From Lachnospiraceae bacterium JLR.KK008 (GTDB taxonomy: Bacteria > Bacillota > Clostridia > Lachnospirales > Lachnospiraceae), in assembly GCA_037015955.1 (NCBI GenBank), contig CP143548.1, positions 1,730,001-1,794,000 on the forward strand: a stretch of 64,000 bases of DNA. Direction: 5' to 3'. A program made the translations under genes and the position numbers. Positions 1-9,114 of the stretch are shown here, piece after piece (within the stretch, counting starts at the first letter, position 1; every line of letters begins with the position of its first letter). A model generated the notes under the pieces. The model saw nothing but the letters and a program-made list of their open reading frames with translations, searched no databases and had not been told where the DNA came from.

Positions 1-466
1 AGATCTCTTCCTCCGGCTCCTCAATCGCCTGATAGCTTTTGCGGATCAGCACCCGCTCACCGGAAAATGAGAGTACCTCCACCGAGATCAGGCCCCTTTG
101 CTGCTCTTCCAGCGGTGGAGAAAGCTCATAGGAAGTCATGGCATCCACAAAACCTTCTCTGTCCATACCAATATACTTTCCCGGAATCTCTTCCACATGC
201 TCTGTTGTATAATCCGTGTTTTTATCAAGCTCTTCGATACTCAATATCGTGTCACACGTTATGACATCAACGCTGCGGCTGTCCGTGGGCAGACTTTCCT
301 GCTGCATATCCCCTGCCTCTGTTTCCGCCGTATACAGCTGAAACTCTCTCTCCTGCCCGGTATTCGGATAAAACCAGTGAAGATACGCGGAATTGGCATA
401 AATGCCCGCCGCAAAGCCAACCAGCCCGATGATGAAAAATAAGCTGACTCTACCGATAAATTTCAT
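1..466 (-). CDS. Membrane-anchored protein, N-terminal part only (possibly BofC-C-like)
   Basis: The reading frame starts at an ATG whose complement ends at 466, preceded by a good AAAGGAG ribosome site, and stays open to the window edge, so about 155 residues are present and the C-terminus is missing. Residues about 9-23 (LFFIIGLVGFAAGIY) form one membrane segment near the N-terminus; the rest is probably extracytoplasmic. The part from about residue 90 on contains EEIPGKYIGMDREGF, a GLISVEVLSFS stretch and RKSY, which reminds me of the BofC C-terminal domain found in small clostridial membrane proteins; this is from memory and weak. It lies 59 bp downstream of the SpoVB-like gene on the same strand and may be co-transcribed with it. 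Function not established. Confidence 0.7.
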   Translation of the reverse strand, partial: MKFIGRVSLFFIIGLVGFAAGIYANSAYLHWFYPNTGQEREFQLYTAETEAGDMQQESLPTDSRSVDVITCDTILSIEELDKNTDYTTEHVEEIPGKYIGMDREGFVDAMTSYELSPPLEEQQRGLISVEVLSFSGERVLIRKSYQAIEEPEEEI

Positions 467-525
467 GATATGACTCCTTTTATCATAGTATCAGCTTAAT
501 TTTAATTTTTATTCAATCGAAACAC

Positions 526-2172
526 TTATAAAAGCCGCAATGCCTTCCCTGCCATACAGAGCCATCTTCCTCCGGGCACAAGACGTAGCTGCCGCTCACT
601 TACACCCCGGAGCATAAGCAGTACGGCCGCATAGACCACACAGCCCAGCACGATACCGACAATCAGCAGTACAGGCGGAGACACCACCGACGCCAACGCC
701 TTTGTCAGGCCAAACAGGACTACACCCATAACGGCCGACGCGACCGCCGCCGGCACATTGCTGCGCAGCAGACCATGCCGGAACCGGCACCTCCTCCGCA
801 CTGATGCCCCAAGCAGGGCCGTGAGAACAAAGGCGTATAACAAGTCCGCATAGAGCACGCCGGAAATATCGAGCTGCATGATGTCCAACATGACATAGAG
901 CGCACCCATCTGAAAGGCAAAGGCCATGGCTCCGCAGGCCAGCGCCGAAGCCATCTTTTTCATCCCCCGAAGCGCCTCCGTCAGCACATAAGCAGCTGCA
1001 AAAAGTACGGCGGACAGACATCCTGTCAGCATCAGTTCCGAAGCCACCTGACCATTCTGCTGCGGAAAAAGCGTTGCCAGCAAAGGACCTGACAGTGTTC
1101 CAATCATCACAGACAATGGAAGAACGGCGATCATAACCGCCTGCATAACATTTTGGATAAAATCACTCGTCTGCTGATACTGCTCTCTCCGGTTCAGAGA
1201 TACGATTCTGCTCTGCAGCGTAGCGCTCATGGCAATCGTCAGAACAAGCGGCAAAGCCATAAACAACTTGTACTTTCCATAGTACATGCCCCACTGCTGC
1301 GAGATAAGGGTCGTTTTCATACTGTCCCGGACAAGCAGCCGGAAAGCGATCTGCTGCGGCAGTACATAGCCCCACAAAAAGAGACCGGACAAGAAAGCGG
1401 CAAACAGAGAAGCAAAAAACGGAATCACCGTCATCCCCTCACTCCTTCGTCCGAACTCTTTTCCATTCTTTTTATAATATACATTCGCAAGCGGGTAGAC
1501 GAGCAGCAAAAATAAAAATGACAGCGCAATCCCCAGAGCGACGCCCCCCGCAAACCCCAGGATGGCATAAGACAGAGCCGCCGTCTCATTTTGCAGAAGC
1601 GCTCCTACTTTCTGCCCATATCGACGCAGATACTCAGACAACGGAAATCCCACTCCCAATGTGACGCCCTGTTCCAGCAAAACAGAAAAGACCACCGGGA
1701 ATCTCGCCCCACTGCCCATGAAAAATCCTCTGACAACGCCGTTCCATGCAGCAATCGGTACCGCCACAGACAGGGCCTGCAAGGGAAGCGCCGCCAGCGG
1801 CTCAAGCATCACATATTCTGCGATCAGCGTCCCGGCAAAAAATAAAAGGACGCCAAGTCCGCTTCCGACTACAGTCGCATACAAAAAAGCAATCCGCATC
1901 ACCTTGCCCACACTTTTGTACTGTCCCTGCTTCAGTCTTACCTTTAAGAGTGCAGAGACTGCGATAGGCAGTCCGTAGGCAGCGATAAGACAGGCAAATG
2001 AGAAAACACCGAAAGCAGCCGCATAGATACTGTTCCCCTGATCTCCCAGTATCGCGGTCAGCGGAATACGCCGAAACAAAATACAGGCGTTGGCAAGCAG
2101 AAACGCCACCGCCATAATGCCGCCCTGTGCAATCAGATTCGCCTGTTTTTTCCTGTTCTTACGCACTGTCAT
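526..2172 (-). CDS. SpoVB/MurJ-like polysaccharide flippase (MOP superfamily)
   Basis: A 548-residue, very hydrophobic protein with about 14 predicted membrane segments, the usual size for SpoVB/PST-type exporters. The N-terminal stretch (NLIAQGGIMAVAFLL, then RRIPLTAILGDQG and LPIAVSALL about residues 12-75) has the layout of the SpoVB first repeat: a helix, a short loop with R and LG.G, and a LP.A.S helix. Family members move lipid-linked glycan precursors across the membrane; SpoVB itself is needed for spore cortex synthesis. The start follows AAGGAAC. It is 25 bp downstream of ybeY in the same direction, and a SpoVB-type gene fits the yqfC/yqfD sporulation context. It could instead serve vegetative envelope glycan export, so no gene symbol is given. 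Confidence 0.85.
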   Translation of the reverse strand: MTVRKNRKKQANLIAQGGIMAVAFLLANACILFRRIPLTAILGDQGNSIYAAAFGVFSFACLIAAYGLPIAVSALLKVRLKQGQYKSVGKVMRIAFLYATVVGSGLGVLLFFAGTLIAEYVMLEPLAALPLQALSVAVPIAAWNGVVRGFFMGSGARFPVVFSVLLEQGVTLGVGFPLSEYLRRYGQKVGALLQNETAALSYAILGFAGGVALGIALSFLFLLLVYPLANVYYKKNGKEFGRRSEGMTVIPFFASLFAAFLSGLFLWGYVLPQQIAFRLLVRDSMKTTLISQQWGMYYGKYKLFMALPLVLTIAMSATLQSRIVSLNRREQYQQTSDFIQNVMQAVMIAVLPLSVMIGTLSGPLLATLFPQQNGQVASELMLTGCLSAVLFAAAYVLTEALRGMKKMASALACGAMAFAFQMGALYVMLDIMQLDISGVLYADLLYAFVLTALLGASVRRRCRFRHGLLRSNVPAAVASAVMGVVLFGLTKALASVVSPPVLLIVGIVLGCVVYAAVLLMLRGVSERQLRLVPGGRWLCMAGKALRLL

Positions 2173-2197
2173 AATGTTCCTTATTCCCGTATGTAAT

Positions 2198-2704
2198 TCA
2201 AACTGACTCTCGTGTGATCCCAGCCAGATTCAATATAAGATTCTGTCTTTGTTCCATGATGGCCGCCTCCCGCGGCTCCATATGATCATATCCACATAAG
2301 TGTAGCATACTATGCGCGATAAGAAAAGCAAATTCCCTTTTTTCAGAATGCCCATAGGCCTTTGCCTGTTCCTTTACTTTTTCGGCGGAGATGATTATAT
2401 CTCCAAGTAAAAGTTCACCGCTCTCCATATCAAAGCAATCCGCCGCTCGCTCTTCCAGATCAGAAAAGTCAGACGGCGCGGAAAATTCAAGATTGGGAAA
2501 AGAGAGCACATCCGTAGGTTTGTCCATCTCCCGGTACTGTCTGTTATACTGTCTGATCCCTTCGTTGTCCGTAAGAAGCAGACTGAGCTGGACTTCATAG
2601 GGGCAGTCTTCAACGGACAGCGCCTCCTCTATGACCATCTCTGCAATTTCGCGGACAGAAAAGGAAAATTGTGACTCTGTCTCATTGTCAACGTAAAAAG
2701 TCAT
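2198..2704 (-). CDS. ybeY: Endoribonuclease YbeY (16S rRNA 3'-end maturation factor)
   Basis: A 168-residue protein with the metal-binding signature HSMLHLCGYDH at residues 131-141, giving the three zinc-ligand histidines H131, H135 and H141. The preceding PTDVLSFP (about 63-70) and GDIIIS (about 101-106) are also typical of the family. YbeY is a single-strand endoribonuclease acting on rRNA and in ribosome quality control in the cytoplasm. The start overlaps the end of the upstream pgpH-like gene by 17 bp, consistent with translational coupling. The gene order phoH, pgpH-like, ybeY is the conserved Firmicutes order. Length is normal for the family. Confidence 0.96.
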   Translation of the reverse strand: MTFYVDNETESQFSFSVREIAEMVIEEALSVEDCPYEVQLSLLLTDNEGIRQYNRQYREMDKPTDVLSFPNLEFSAPSDFSDLEERAADCFDMESGELLLGDIIISAEKVKEQAKAYGHSEKREFAFLIAHSMLHLCGYDHMEPREAAIMEQRQNLILNLAGITRESV

Positions 2705-3890
2705 AATACAGTTTCTCCCTTGTAAAGATCTCCTTCATCACAGACAGATCGTGGACCGTGATCAGGCTCGTATCCAGACTGCCGTTTTGCTGTTTTCTCG
2801 TAAAGATCATATCTACGACCTGATCATAATCCGGCTTTCCGTCCGGGTCCTTTTCAAACAGAAATAAGACAGAAGTGACGATGGCATCCGCAAACATTAC
2901 AATCGTACTTTCCTTTGATACACACCGGCGGCTGGCGCACTCCAATATCACATCGCGGATCGTAACCGGAAACTCATATTCTTTGCACATTTTATGGATG
3001 ATTTCTTCCTCTGTCTCCTCCTGATGGCCATTTTCCCGGTAAATTTTGCCAAAACGATGATAGTAGGCGCCTGCCTTTGCCAAAGCCACATCCGCATGAA
3101 TGCTGGAAGCAATCCGTTCACTGAAATAAGCGGTGTGCAGGGCAAGAAAATAATCGTCTTTGGCTTCTTTTTTCAGTTCGGCCATCAGCTCGAATTCCGG
3201 GTCATTCACCTCCAGATAACGGTTTCTGTACTGATGAATCACAGAAAAGCTGAAATATTTGAGCACACAGAGAAACAGAAGGCCGGTCAGACAGACATTC
3301 ATGACAGGCATGAGAAACATTTCCCATGTGAGTCTTTCATTGATAAACAAAACGATCGTCGCCGTCTCCGCCACAAAGAAAAACAACATCGATGTAATCG
3401 TGGGAATGCCAACCTGAAATGACTCGTCCAAATTGCGAAACAGAAGGATCGCCATACTGCCGCTCAAAAAATAGAGAAAAAATACATTCAGAGAGGCCTC
3501 CGACAAAAATGCCGCAAACATTATGATCGCCCCATAAGAAAAGAGCCCCAAAAACGCATTGCTGAAAAAAGACAGCGCAATCGCGAGTGCAACGACCGGC
3601 CACACCGAAAAAGGAAACAGCGGCAACAGGCAGGCAAACAATGTCCCTGTCACAAAAAAGAAGAGGAACCTCGTCAAATGAAGAGAATTGTTGTAGTCCA
3701 ACTCGTCCTCCAGATCATAATGATACCAGCCATAGACAACACAGAGCGCACAGACAGTAAACATGACCGTATTGCGGATCTGCTCATTTTCCGGTCTCCC
3801 ATAGAGAAAACTGGCGCCCGCCGAAAAAAGGCATGACAACAGGATGAGGAAGATCCCCGGTAAGATTTTTTTTCTGTTAAGTTTTTTCAT
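2688..3890 (-). CDS. Reduced, probably catalytically dead PgpH-like 7TM-HD protein
   Basis: A 400-residue protein. Residues about 8-28 and 41-56 are hydrophobic, and 73-215 hold roughly six more membrane segments, matching the 7TM part of PgpH (YqfF), the cyclic-di-AMP phosphodiesterase normally encoded here between phoH and ybeY. The large extracytoplasmic domain of PgpH (family length about 700 residues) is absent. The cytoplasmic part (about 225-400) aligns by eye with the PgpH HD domain: ELMAELKKEA, then SIHADVALAKAGAYYH and KESTIVMFADAIVTS. The metal-binding residues do not survive. The expected His pair after GTY is F248-L249, the HD pair reads H278-R279, and the HHG segment before the KES motif is missing. 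I infer a pseudo-enzyme that may still sense or bind. A different phosphodiesterase such as GdpP would have to supply activity. Confidence 0.85.
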   Translation of the reverse strand: MKKLNRKKILPGIFLILLSCLFSAGASFLYGRPENEQIRNTVMFTVCALCVVYGWYHYDLEDELDYNNSLHLTRFLFFFVTGTLFACLLPLFPFSVWPVVALAIALSFFSNAFLGLFSYGAIIMFAAFLSEASLNVFFLYFLSGSMAILLFRNLDESFQVGIPTITSMLFFFVAETATIVLFINERLTWEMFLMPVMNVCLTGLLFLCVLKYFSFSVIHQYRNRYLEVNDPEFELMAELKKEAKDDYFLALHTAYFSERIASSIHADVALAKAGAYYHRFGKIYRENGHQEETEEEIIHKMCKEYEFPVTIRDVILECASRRCVSKESTIVMFADAIVTSVLFLFEKDPDGKPDYDQVVDMIFTRKQQNGSLDTSLITVHDLSVMKEIFTREKLYYDFLR

Positions 3891-3909
3891 GCTATCTTCC
3901 TATCTATGA

Positions 3910-4935
3910 TTATCTTCGGTTTTCATATCCACCGTTTCTGCGGCTTCTCTTTTTTACCTCTTCCTTTTTCACAGCCGCATGGCTTGTCTCATAAGTTTCG
4001 TAAGCCTTGACAATCTGCTGGACAAGGGGATGCCGCACGACATCTTTACTTGTCAACTGGCAAAATGCAATCTCTTCCAGCTTCCGCAGAACCCGCAGAG
4101 CCACGTCCAGTCCTGACTGCACGCCCTCAGCCAGATCTTTCTGGGAGGCATCTCCTGTGACGATCACCTTCGAGCCAAAGCCAATTCGGGTCAGAAACAT
4201 TTTCATCTGTGCAGGAGTCGTATTCTGTGCCTCATCGAGAATGATATAGGCATTGTCCAGCGTCCTGCCTCTCATATAAGCCAGCGGTGCAACTTCAATC
4301 AATCCCTTTTCCATATTTTTGGAAAAACTTTCTGCGCCCATGATCTGATACAGGGCATCGTACAACGGCCGCAGATAGGGATCTACCTTACTCTGCAAAT
4401 CTCCTGGCAGAAAGCCGAGCTTCTCTCCTGCTTCGATAGCCGGCCTGGTAAGAATAATCCGCCCCACTTCATCGTTTTTGAAAGCTGTGATCGCCATTGC
4501 CATCGCCAGGTATGTCTTCCCGGTTCCGGCAGGCCCCAGGCCAAATGTAATCATATGGCTCCTGATCGCATCCACATATTCTTTCTGACCGAGTGTTTTC
4601 GGCTTTACGGGTTTCCCGCTGACCGTGTGACAGATCGTCTCCTGATCAATGCCAAGGAGCGCGTCTTCCTTCTGTTCGTAGCTCATTTCCAACGTATAAT
4701 TAACGTTTTGCTGTCCGATCTGATTGCCGCGCTCGGACAGCGCGGTCAGATTTTTGAGAACGCTTTCTGCCTGCAAAGCATTTGCCTTTTTACCGGTGAT
4801 CTTGATCCCCTCGTCCCGATTGACAATCGTGACACAAAGTTCTTTTTCTATTTTTCTGATGTAAGAATCGTACTCCCCGAACACATTCCTCATGTGCTCC
4901 GCCGGGACTGACATTTTCAATGTAAATTCATCCAT
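3910..4935 (-). CDS. phoH: PhoH family ATPase
   Basis: A 341-residue P-loop ATPase with Walker A GPAGTGKT at 134-141 and Walker B IILDEAQN at 231-238, followed by the GDASQKDL segment (261-268) typical of PhoH. The N-terminal 60 residues form a small KH-like region seen in long PhoH proteins, and the C-terminus is a basic tail (VKKRSRRNGGYENRR). PhoH-like proteins are cytoplasmic RNA-associated ATPases or helicases linked to rRNA metabolism; the exact substrate is unknown. It starts 6 bp after the yqfD stop with GGAGTAATGACAG before the ATG, and the pgpH-like gene follows 19 bp after its end. Operon membership is clear from spacing. Confidence 0.95.
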   Translation of the reverse strand: MDEFTLKMSVPAEHMRNVFGEYDSYIRKIEKELCVTIVNRDEGIKITGKKANALQAESVLKNLTALSERGNQIGQQNVNYTLEMSYEQKEDALLGIDQETICHTVSGKPVKPKTLGQKEYVDAIRSHMITFGLGPAGTGKTYLAMAMAITAFKNDEVGRIILTRPAIEAGEKLGFLPGDLQSKVDPYLRPLYDALYQIMGAESFSKNMEKGLIEVAPLAYMRGRTLDNAYIILDEAQNTTPAQMKMFLTRIGFGSKVIVTGDASQKDLAEGVQSGLDVALRVLRKLEEIAFCQLTSKDVVRHPLVQQIVKAYETYETSHAAVKKEEVKKRSRRNGGYENRR

Positions 4936-4941
4936 CTGTCA

Positions 4942-6183
4942 TTACTCCTCCGTAACCTGTGTGCCGTCTTCCGTATCGGAAGGCAGTACTGTCTCCGTCG
5001 CCACAAGCGTCCCTGTCTTTTCCACAACGACAAAATCCGCCTCCATCACATAGTGCACGGAATCTTTTACTATTTTAACATCTTTTTGAATAATTTGTAC
5101 CCCCTTTTCTTCTAAAGTTTCCACGACACGGTCTAATTTTTCCTGACATAACTGTTTCGCCTGTTCATCCGTATATTTTTTCTCCAGCAATTCATATTCC
5201 CGGTAACAGTAACTGCCCAGGCTGACGGGGAGAGACAGATCTTTCAGCACTTCAAGTCTGTTTTCATTCACAAGGCAGTCGCTTCTGTCAAATTCAATGT
5301 GGATCCCCGGCATACGCAGTTCCTTCTCAAAAACGCGCAGATACGGGACCTCTTTCACATTACCGGTATAGACTTTGCACTGGTAGGATATGGGAAGTTT
5401 TTCTTCATAGCGATAGCTGCATTGCAGATAAATATCCGCATCGGCTTTACAGAACAGATAGTCCTTCACAGCCGCATCCTCCCCGTAGACAGGCACTGCG
5501 CCGCTGACAAGGATTTCTCCCGGCTCCACCTCGTCCTCAATTTTCACAAGCGGTACGCCACTCCTTGTGACCATACGCACGATCTTCCCGTTCTTGGTGG
5601 CCTTCAAGTCCATACCCTCGCTCTCCGCTGCCTCAATCACCGGTGTGCCTCTGCTGTTTTCCTTGATCTGGATCACAAGTTTCGTACCGTCCAGTCTCGC
5701 GGAAGTCCATGTGACGATGGCAAACTCCTGACGGATCGCCTTTTCCAGTATCTCAATGTCCAGATCTTTCTTTTTGCTGCCGCACCGGATCTCATTCTCC
5801 TCCAGAAAATCCATCAGCACATCCGTCGTCAGACCGCTGTTGCCCGTAATCTCAATCGTCCATATGTAATAAGACGTTCCATGAAGAAATAAAAGACAAC
5901 CCAGAAGTCCTAAAATAAAAATACTCCGTTTTCTCATGCGGGGAATCAAAAAGGGCAGTCCATATTTTTGTAAAATGGCTACCCTTGTCTTTGTCTTCTT
6001 TGTCACAGGTCTCAGTTCCCGAAAACCGGAAATGCTGATGCACATCGTATAAAACGCCCCATGATTGGCAATGTCCCACAACAGAATATTGCGGTTGCTG
6101 CACAGATTCATAAAACGTTCCGGGGAATATCCCCACACCTTGATCCTCATATATCCACGCAGATAATGAAAGAACTTCTCCAT
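4942..6183 (-). CDS. yqfD: Sporulation protein YqfD
   Basis: A 413-residue protein beginning MEKFFHYLRGYMRIKVWG, a typical YqfD N-terminus, with one membrane segment at about 86-107 and a long extracytoplasmic part. The family is controlled by mother-cell sigma-E in bacilli and is required for efficient sporulation; its biochemical role is unknown. Motifs seen include GTPVIEAAE and GEILVSGAVPVYGEDAAV (about 180-240). The gene sits between yqfC and phoH, the conserved order in spore formers. Length is close to the family norm. The C-terminal 15 residues are acidic and threonine-rich. Confidence 0.93.
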   Translation of the reverse strand: MEKFFHYLRGYMRIKVWGYSPERFMNLCSNRNILLWDIANHGAFYTMCISISGFRELRPVTKKTKTRVAILQKYGLPFLIPRMRKRSIFILGLLGCLLFLHGTSYYIWTIEITGNSGLTTDVLMDFLEENEIRCGSKKKDLDIEILEKAIRQEFAIVTWTSARLDGTKLVIQIKENSRGTPVIEAAESEGMDLKATKNGKIVRMVTRSGVPLVKIEDEVEPGEILVSGAVPVYGEDAAVKDYLFCKADADIYLQCSYRYEEKLPISYQCKVYTGNVKEVPYLRVFEKELRMPGIHIEFDRSDCLVNENRLEVLKDLSLPVSLGSYCYREYELLEKKYTDEQAKQLCQEKLDRVVETLEEKGVQIIQKDVKIVKDSVHYVMEADFVVVEKTGTLVATETVLPSDTEDGTQVTEE

Positions 6184-6197
6184 GGCCGTCCTCCTGT

Positions 6198-6506
6198 CTA
6201 TTCATACTTAACACATTCAATACATCCACTGATCTTCATGTCCTCATTTGTATAGTAGTCAATCGACAAACATTTCCCCGATATACAGATTTGGCAGGTC
6301 TTACCCTGCAAGAGCACAAACGTGTCGCAATATTCAATTATGCCTTTATAGTTTTCGATCCAGGCTTCATAATTTCCGGTCAATGTGACAATAGAAGCTC
6401 CCAAAAGCAGATCTTTTGGAAGCTTCAGAGAATCTACCACCTGTTCTTTTCTGGTCGCGGTTTCATAAGCATTGTTGGACTTATTTTGTTTGATTTTCTT
6501 CTTCAT
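6198..6506 (-). CDS. yqfC: YabP/YqfC family sporulation protein
   Basis: A 102-residue protein matching YqfC in size, position directly upstream of yqfD (14 bp) and sequence features: KLPKDLLLGASIVTLTG, then ENYKGIIEYCD and a short C-terminal strand region. YqfC/YabP proteins are sporulation-specific and their biochemical function is unknown. The start is unusual. The 17 bases just before the ATG form a small perfect hairpin (GCTACA/TGTAGC) and there is no recognisable ribosome site in the usual window; the nearest purine run (CAGG) lies on the far side of the hairpin. No convincing alternative in-frame start is visible. It begins 21 bp after the pdp stop. Confidence 0.88.
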   Translation of the reverse strand: MKKKIKQNKSNNAYETATRKEQVVDSLKLPKDLLLGASIVTLTGNYEAWIENYKGIIEYCDTFVLLQGKTCQICISGKCLSIDYYTNEDMKISGCIECVKYE

Positions 6507-6523
6507 GCTACAATATATGTAGC
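6507..6523 (-). promoter_or_regulatory. Hairpin directly abutting the yqfC start codon
   Basis: Perfect inverted repeat GCTACA - 5 nt - TGTAGC ending one base before the yqfC ATG. No T-run follows, so it is not a terminator. It occupies the place where a Shine-Dalgarno sequence is expected and may limit or bridge ribosome binding. Read directly from the sequence; the role is inference. Confidence 0.45.
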
Positions 6524-6527
6524 CTGA

Positions 6528-7835
6528 TCAGGGAGTTATGACTCCTTTTATGAGCGGACTACTTTCCACCGGATTCTCACTGAACGAATAGGCCGAGAGG
6601 AAACGTTCTTTCGCCAGTTTCATCTTCTCTCTGTCATTTCCATGCAAAACTGCCAGCGCCTCTCCCTTTTTCACATAATCGCCCTTCTTTTTGCGGAGCA
6701 CAATTCCCACAGACAGATCGATCTCACTCTCCTTCGTCTCTCTGCCGCCGCCGAGCACCAGAGAACACATACCGATCTCCGCGCACGCGATATGAGAGAC
6801 ATATCCTTCCTGGTCCGACAAAATCTCTTCCATGTATGCGGCCTGTGGCAGTGACTGTGGATGAAACACGGCATTGCTGTCTCCGCCCTGCGCTTCTATA
6901 AACTGTGCCAGCTTCTTCAAAGCCGCACCGTTCTTGACTGCATCAGTCAGTTTTTGCCGCGCCTGCGCTTCGTTCTCCGCCTTGCCTCCGGCTATCAGCA
7001 TATAACTGCCAAGCGTCAGACACAGTTCCATAAAATCATCCGGCCCATGCCCGTTTAACGTGTCAATGGCCTCCTTCACCTCAAGCGCATTGCCGACGGC
7101 CAGGCCCAACGGCTGATCCATGTCGGTAATCACGGCGTACGTCTTTCTGCCGGCGTTATTGCCGATCGCTGCCATCTCTCTGGCAAGCGCAAAGGAATCT
7201 TCCTCTGTCTTCATAAACGCGCCGCTTCCGGTCTTTACATCAAGCACAATGGCATCGGCTCCGCTTGCCAGCTTCTTGCTCATGATCGAACTGGCGATCA
7301 GAGACATGTTATCTACCGTCGCCGTCACATCACGCAGCGCATACAGCTTTTTGTCAGCGGGAGCCAGATCTGCGGTCTGTCCCATAATTGCGATGCCAAT
7401 CTCATTCACATTGCGGACAAATGTCTCCGTGGAAATCGCCGTGGAAAATCCCTGAAAACTTTCCAGCTTATCAATCGTCCCACCCGTATGTCCAAGTCCT
7501 CTGCCGCTCATCTTCGCCACAGGAATACCGCAGGCGGCTACCATCGGTGTCAGCGCCAGTGACGTCTTGTCCCCCACGCCGCCGGTACTGTGCTTGTCTA
7601 CCTTGATACCATGAATACCGGACAGATCAAGCGTATCGCCGCTGTATTCCATGCTTTCTGTCAGCCAAAGCGTCTCCTCCTCATTCATTCCCCGAAAATA
7701 GATCGCCATCATCATGGCTGACATCTGATAATCCGGAATCGTTCCCTCCGTAAATCCCCCGACCATATACGAGATCTCTTCTTTTGTCAGAGACTGCCCG
7801 TCTCTTTTTTTCATGATCAGATCATACATTCTCAT
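6528..7835 (-). CDS. pdp: Pyrimidine-nucleoside (thymidine) phosphorylase
   Basis: A 435-residue protein carrying the thymidine/pyrimidine phosphorylase signature [16 protein letters not shown] at 110-125 and the phosphate-binding segment [10 protein letters not shown] at 81-90. It reversibly cleaves uridine, deoxyuridine or thymidine with phosphate to base and (deoxy)ribose-1-phosphate in nucleoside salvage. The length fits the Gram-positive Pdp type; thymidine-specific DeoA is very similar, so substrate breadth cannot be settled here. It lies 33 bp after the VanW-like gene and 21 bp before yqfC, inside the long minus-strand run, with no terminator between. Confidence 0.94.
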   Translation of the reverse strand: MRMYDLIMKKRDGQSLTKEEISYMVGGFTEGTIPDYQMSAMMMAIYFRGMNEEETLWLTESMEYSGDTLDLSGIHGIKVDKHSTGGVGDKTSLALTPMVAACGIPVAKMSGRGLGHTGGTIDKLESFQGFSTAISTETFVRNVNEIGIAIMGQTADLAPADKKLYALRDVTATVDNMSLIASSIMSKKLASGADAIVLDVKTGSGAFMKTEEDSFALAREMAAIGNNAGRKTYAVITDMDQPLGLAVGNALEVKEAIDTLNGHGPDDFMELCLTLGSYMLIAGGKAENEAQARQKLTDAVKNGAALKKLAQFIEAQGGDSNAVFHPQSLPQAAYMEEILSDQEGYVSHIACAEIGMCSLVLGGGRETKESEIDLSVGIVLRKKKGDYVKKGEALAVLHGNDREKMKLAKERFLSAYSFSENPVESSPLIKGVITP

Positions 7836-7868
7836 ATGCGATCCCCCGCTTTTTATATGGTAAAATTC

Positions 7869-9065
7869 TTACCGTTCATCCTCATCTTCCTCTTCCTTTA
7901 CCATCGGGCTGTATCTTGACGTTCCAAGGAATCTGTCTTCTGTCACTGTACCGTCCACGGTAACTTCCAGATAGGCGTTGGCTGCCAGTCCGCCTTTTCT
8001 CACCGCATGAAGCCGATAAGTCGTACCTGCTGTCAGTAAGTCGTTCGTATAAATATTGACCGTCAGATTCTTCCCTTCGGTATATGCCTCAAAGAGCACC
8101 GGGAACGGGTAATCGTTGCGGACTTTCAGATCCTTGCTGCCACTGGAAATCGCAGCGTCCATACCAAGCGGCAGATAATGTACCGGCATACTGTGCGGAT
8201 GACGCTCAACGACCGTCAGTCCACCGTTCATGACCGCATTATAGATCGTAGAGGATACCTGGCAGATACCACCGCCCATCCCGGGAACGACTTTCCCTCC
8301 CACATAAGTGCCGGCCTGTCGGTATCCGTTAGCGGAAGTCCGAGGCAAAAAGGCTTTATTCATGGAGACTGTCTCCCCCGGCTGCAACACCAGCTGGTTG
8401 ACATTTCCGGCTGCAATCTGTATATTGCGGATCCGGTTGGCAGAGCTTCCGCGAAAGCTCGTCGTACAGCTTCCCTCAAGAGAATATTTGTTGGCTGTGA
8501 TCTCTTCCGGTATTTCCGGGTAGACTTCCGTCACACTGTCATCCTTTAACTCGATCGTCTGATCCGCCATGTCAACCGTCGCCAGCATCTGCAGCAGTGT
8601 GAAATAGACCTGTTCTCTTCCAACTTCAGTAATCTGGCAATAACCGGCCGCCGCCGGATAAGTCTGGATCGTATTTGTCAGCGCATCATAATAGTAAAAG
8701 GCCTCTCCCTCACCGGCAGGCACACCCATCAACACCGTGTTAATGTCCGTGAGGAACGTATCGAGCAGCGTCCTGTCCGGAATATGACACAGTCTGCTTC
8801 CGTCCGCATTATCCTGCACGACCACTTCCATTGTCGCCAGATCCGCCATCGTTCTGGCAAACTCATAGCCCTGTACTTTTATGACCAGCCGCTGCGCCGG
8901 GACAGCCTCCTTCAACGCTCCGATCGTCGTCACATAAGGGCCTCCCTCTCCTTCAGCGTGCGCTGTCAGCCCTGTACCCCCGATCAGCAGCAATAACAGT
9001 ACAAGAGCCGCGAGCTTTCCCCTTATTCCTTCGTTTCTGAACTTACTTTCCGTGAAACTCCTCAT
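7869..9065 (-). CDS. Secreted VanW family protein
   Basis: A 398-residue protein with an N-terminal signal or anchor (hydrophobic about 18-33, then TAHAEG, a plausible signal-peptidase site). Residues about 40-190 may be the peptidoglycan-binding-4-like region common in front of VanW domains. The VanW domain proper is clear at about 215-320: ETVSMNKAF, GMGGGICQVSSTIYNA and ERHPHSMPVHYLPLG. VanW proteins are envelope-associated and of unknown biochemistry; the name comes from vancomycin-resistance clusters, and there is no resistance cluster here. It lies 49 bp after nth and 33 bp before pdp. The C-terminus is very acidic (EEEDEDER). Confidence 0.9.
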   Translation of the reverse strand: MRSFTESKFRNEGIRGKLAALVLLLLLIGGTGLTAHAEGEGGPYVTTIGALKEAVPAQRLVIKVQGYEFARTMADLATMEVVVQDNADGSRLCHIPDRTLLDTFLTDINTVLMGVPAGEGEAFYYYDALTNTIQTYPAAAGYCQITEVGREQVYFTLLQMLATVDMADQTIELKDDSVTEVYPEIPEEITANKYSLEGSCTTSFRGSSANRIRNIQIAAGNVNQLVLQPGETVSMNKAFLPRTSANGYRQAGTYVGGKVVPGMGGGICQVSSTIYNAVMNGGLTVVERHPHSMPVHYLPLGMDAAISSGSKDLKVRNDYPFPVLFEAYTEGKNLTVNIYTNDLLTAGTTYRLHAVRKGGLAANAYLEVTVDGTVTEDRFLGTSRYSPMVKEEEDEDER

Positions 9066-9114
9066 CTCCTTGATACTCCATCCCTTTCCTTATATTAATG
9101 TTCTTTTTACAAGA

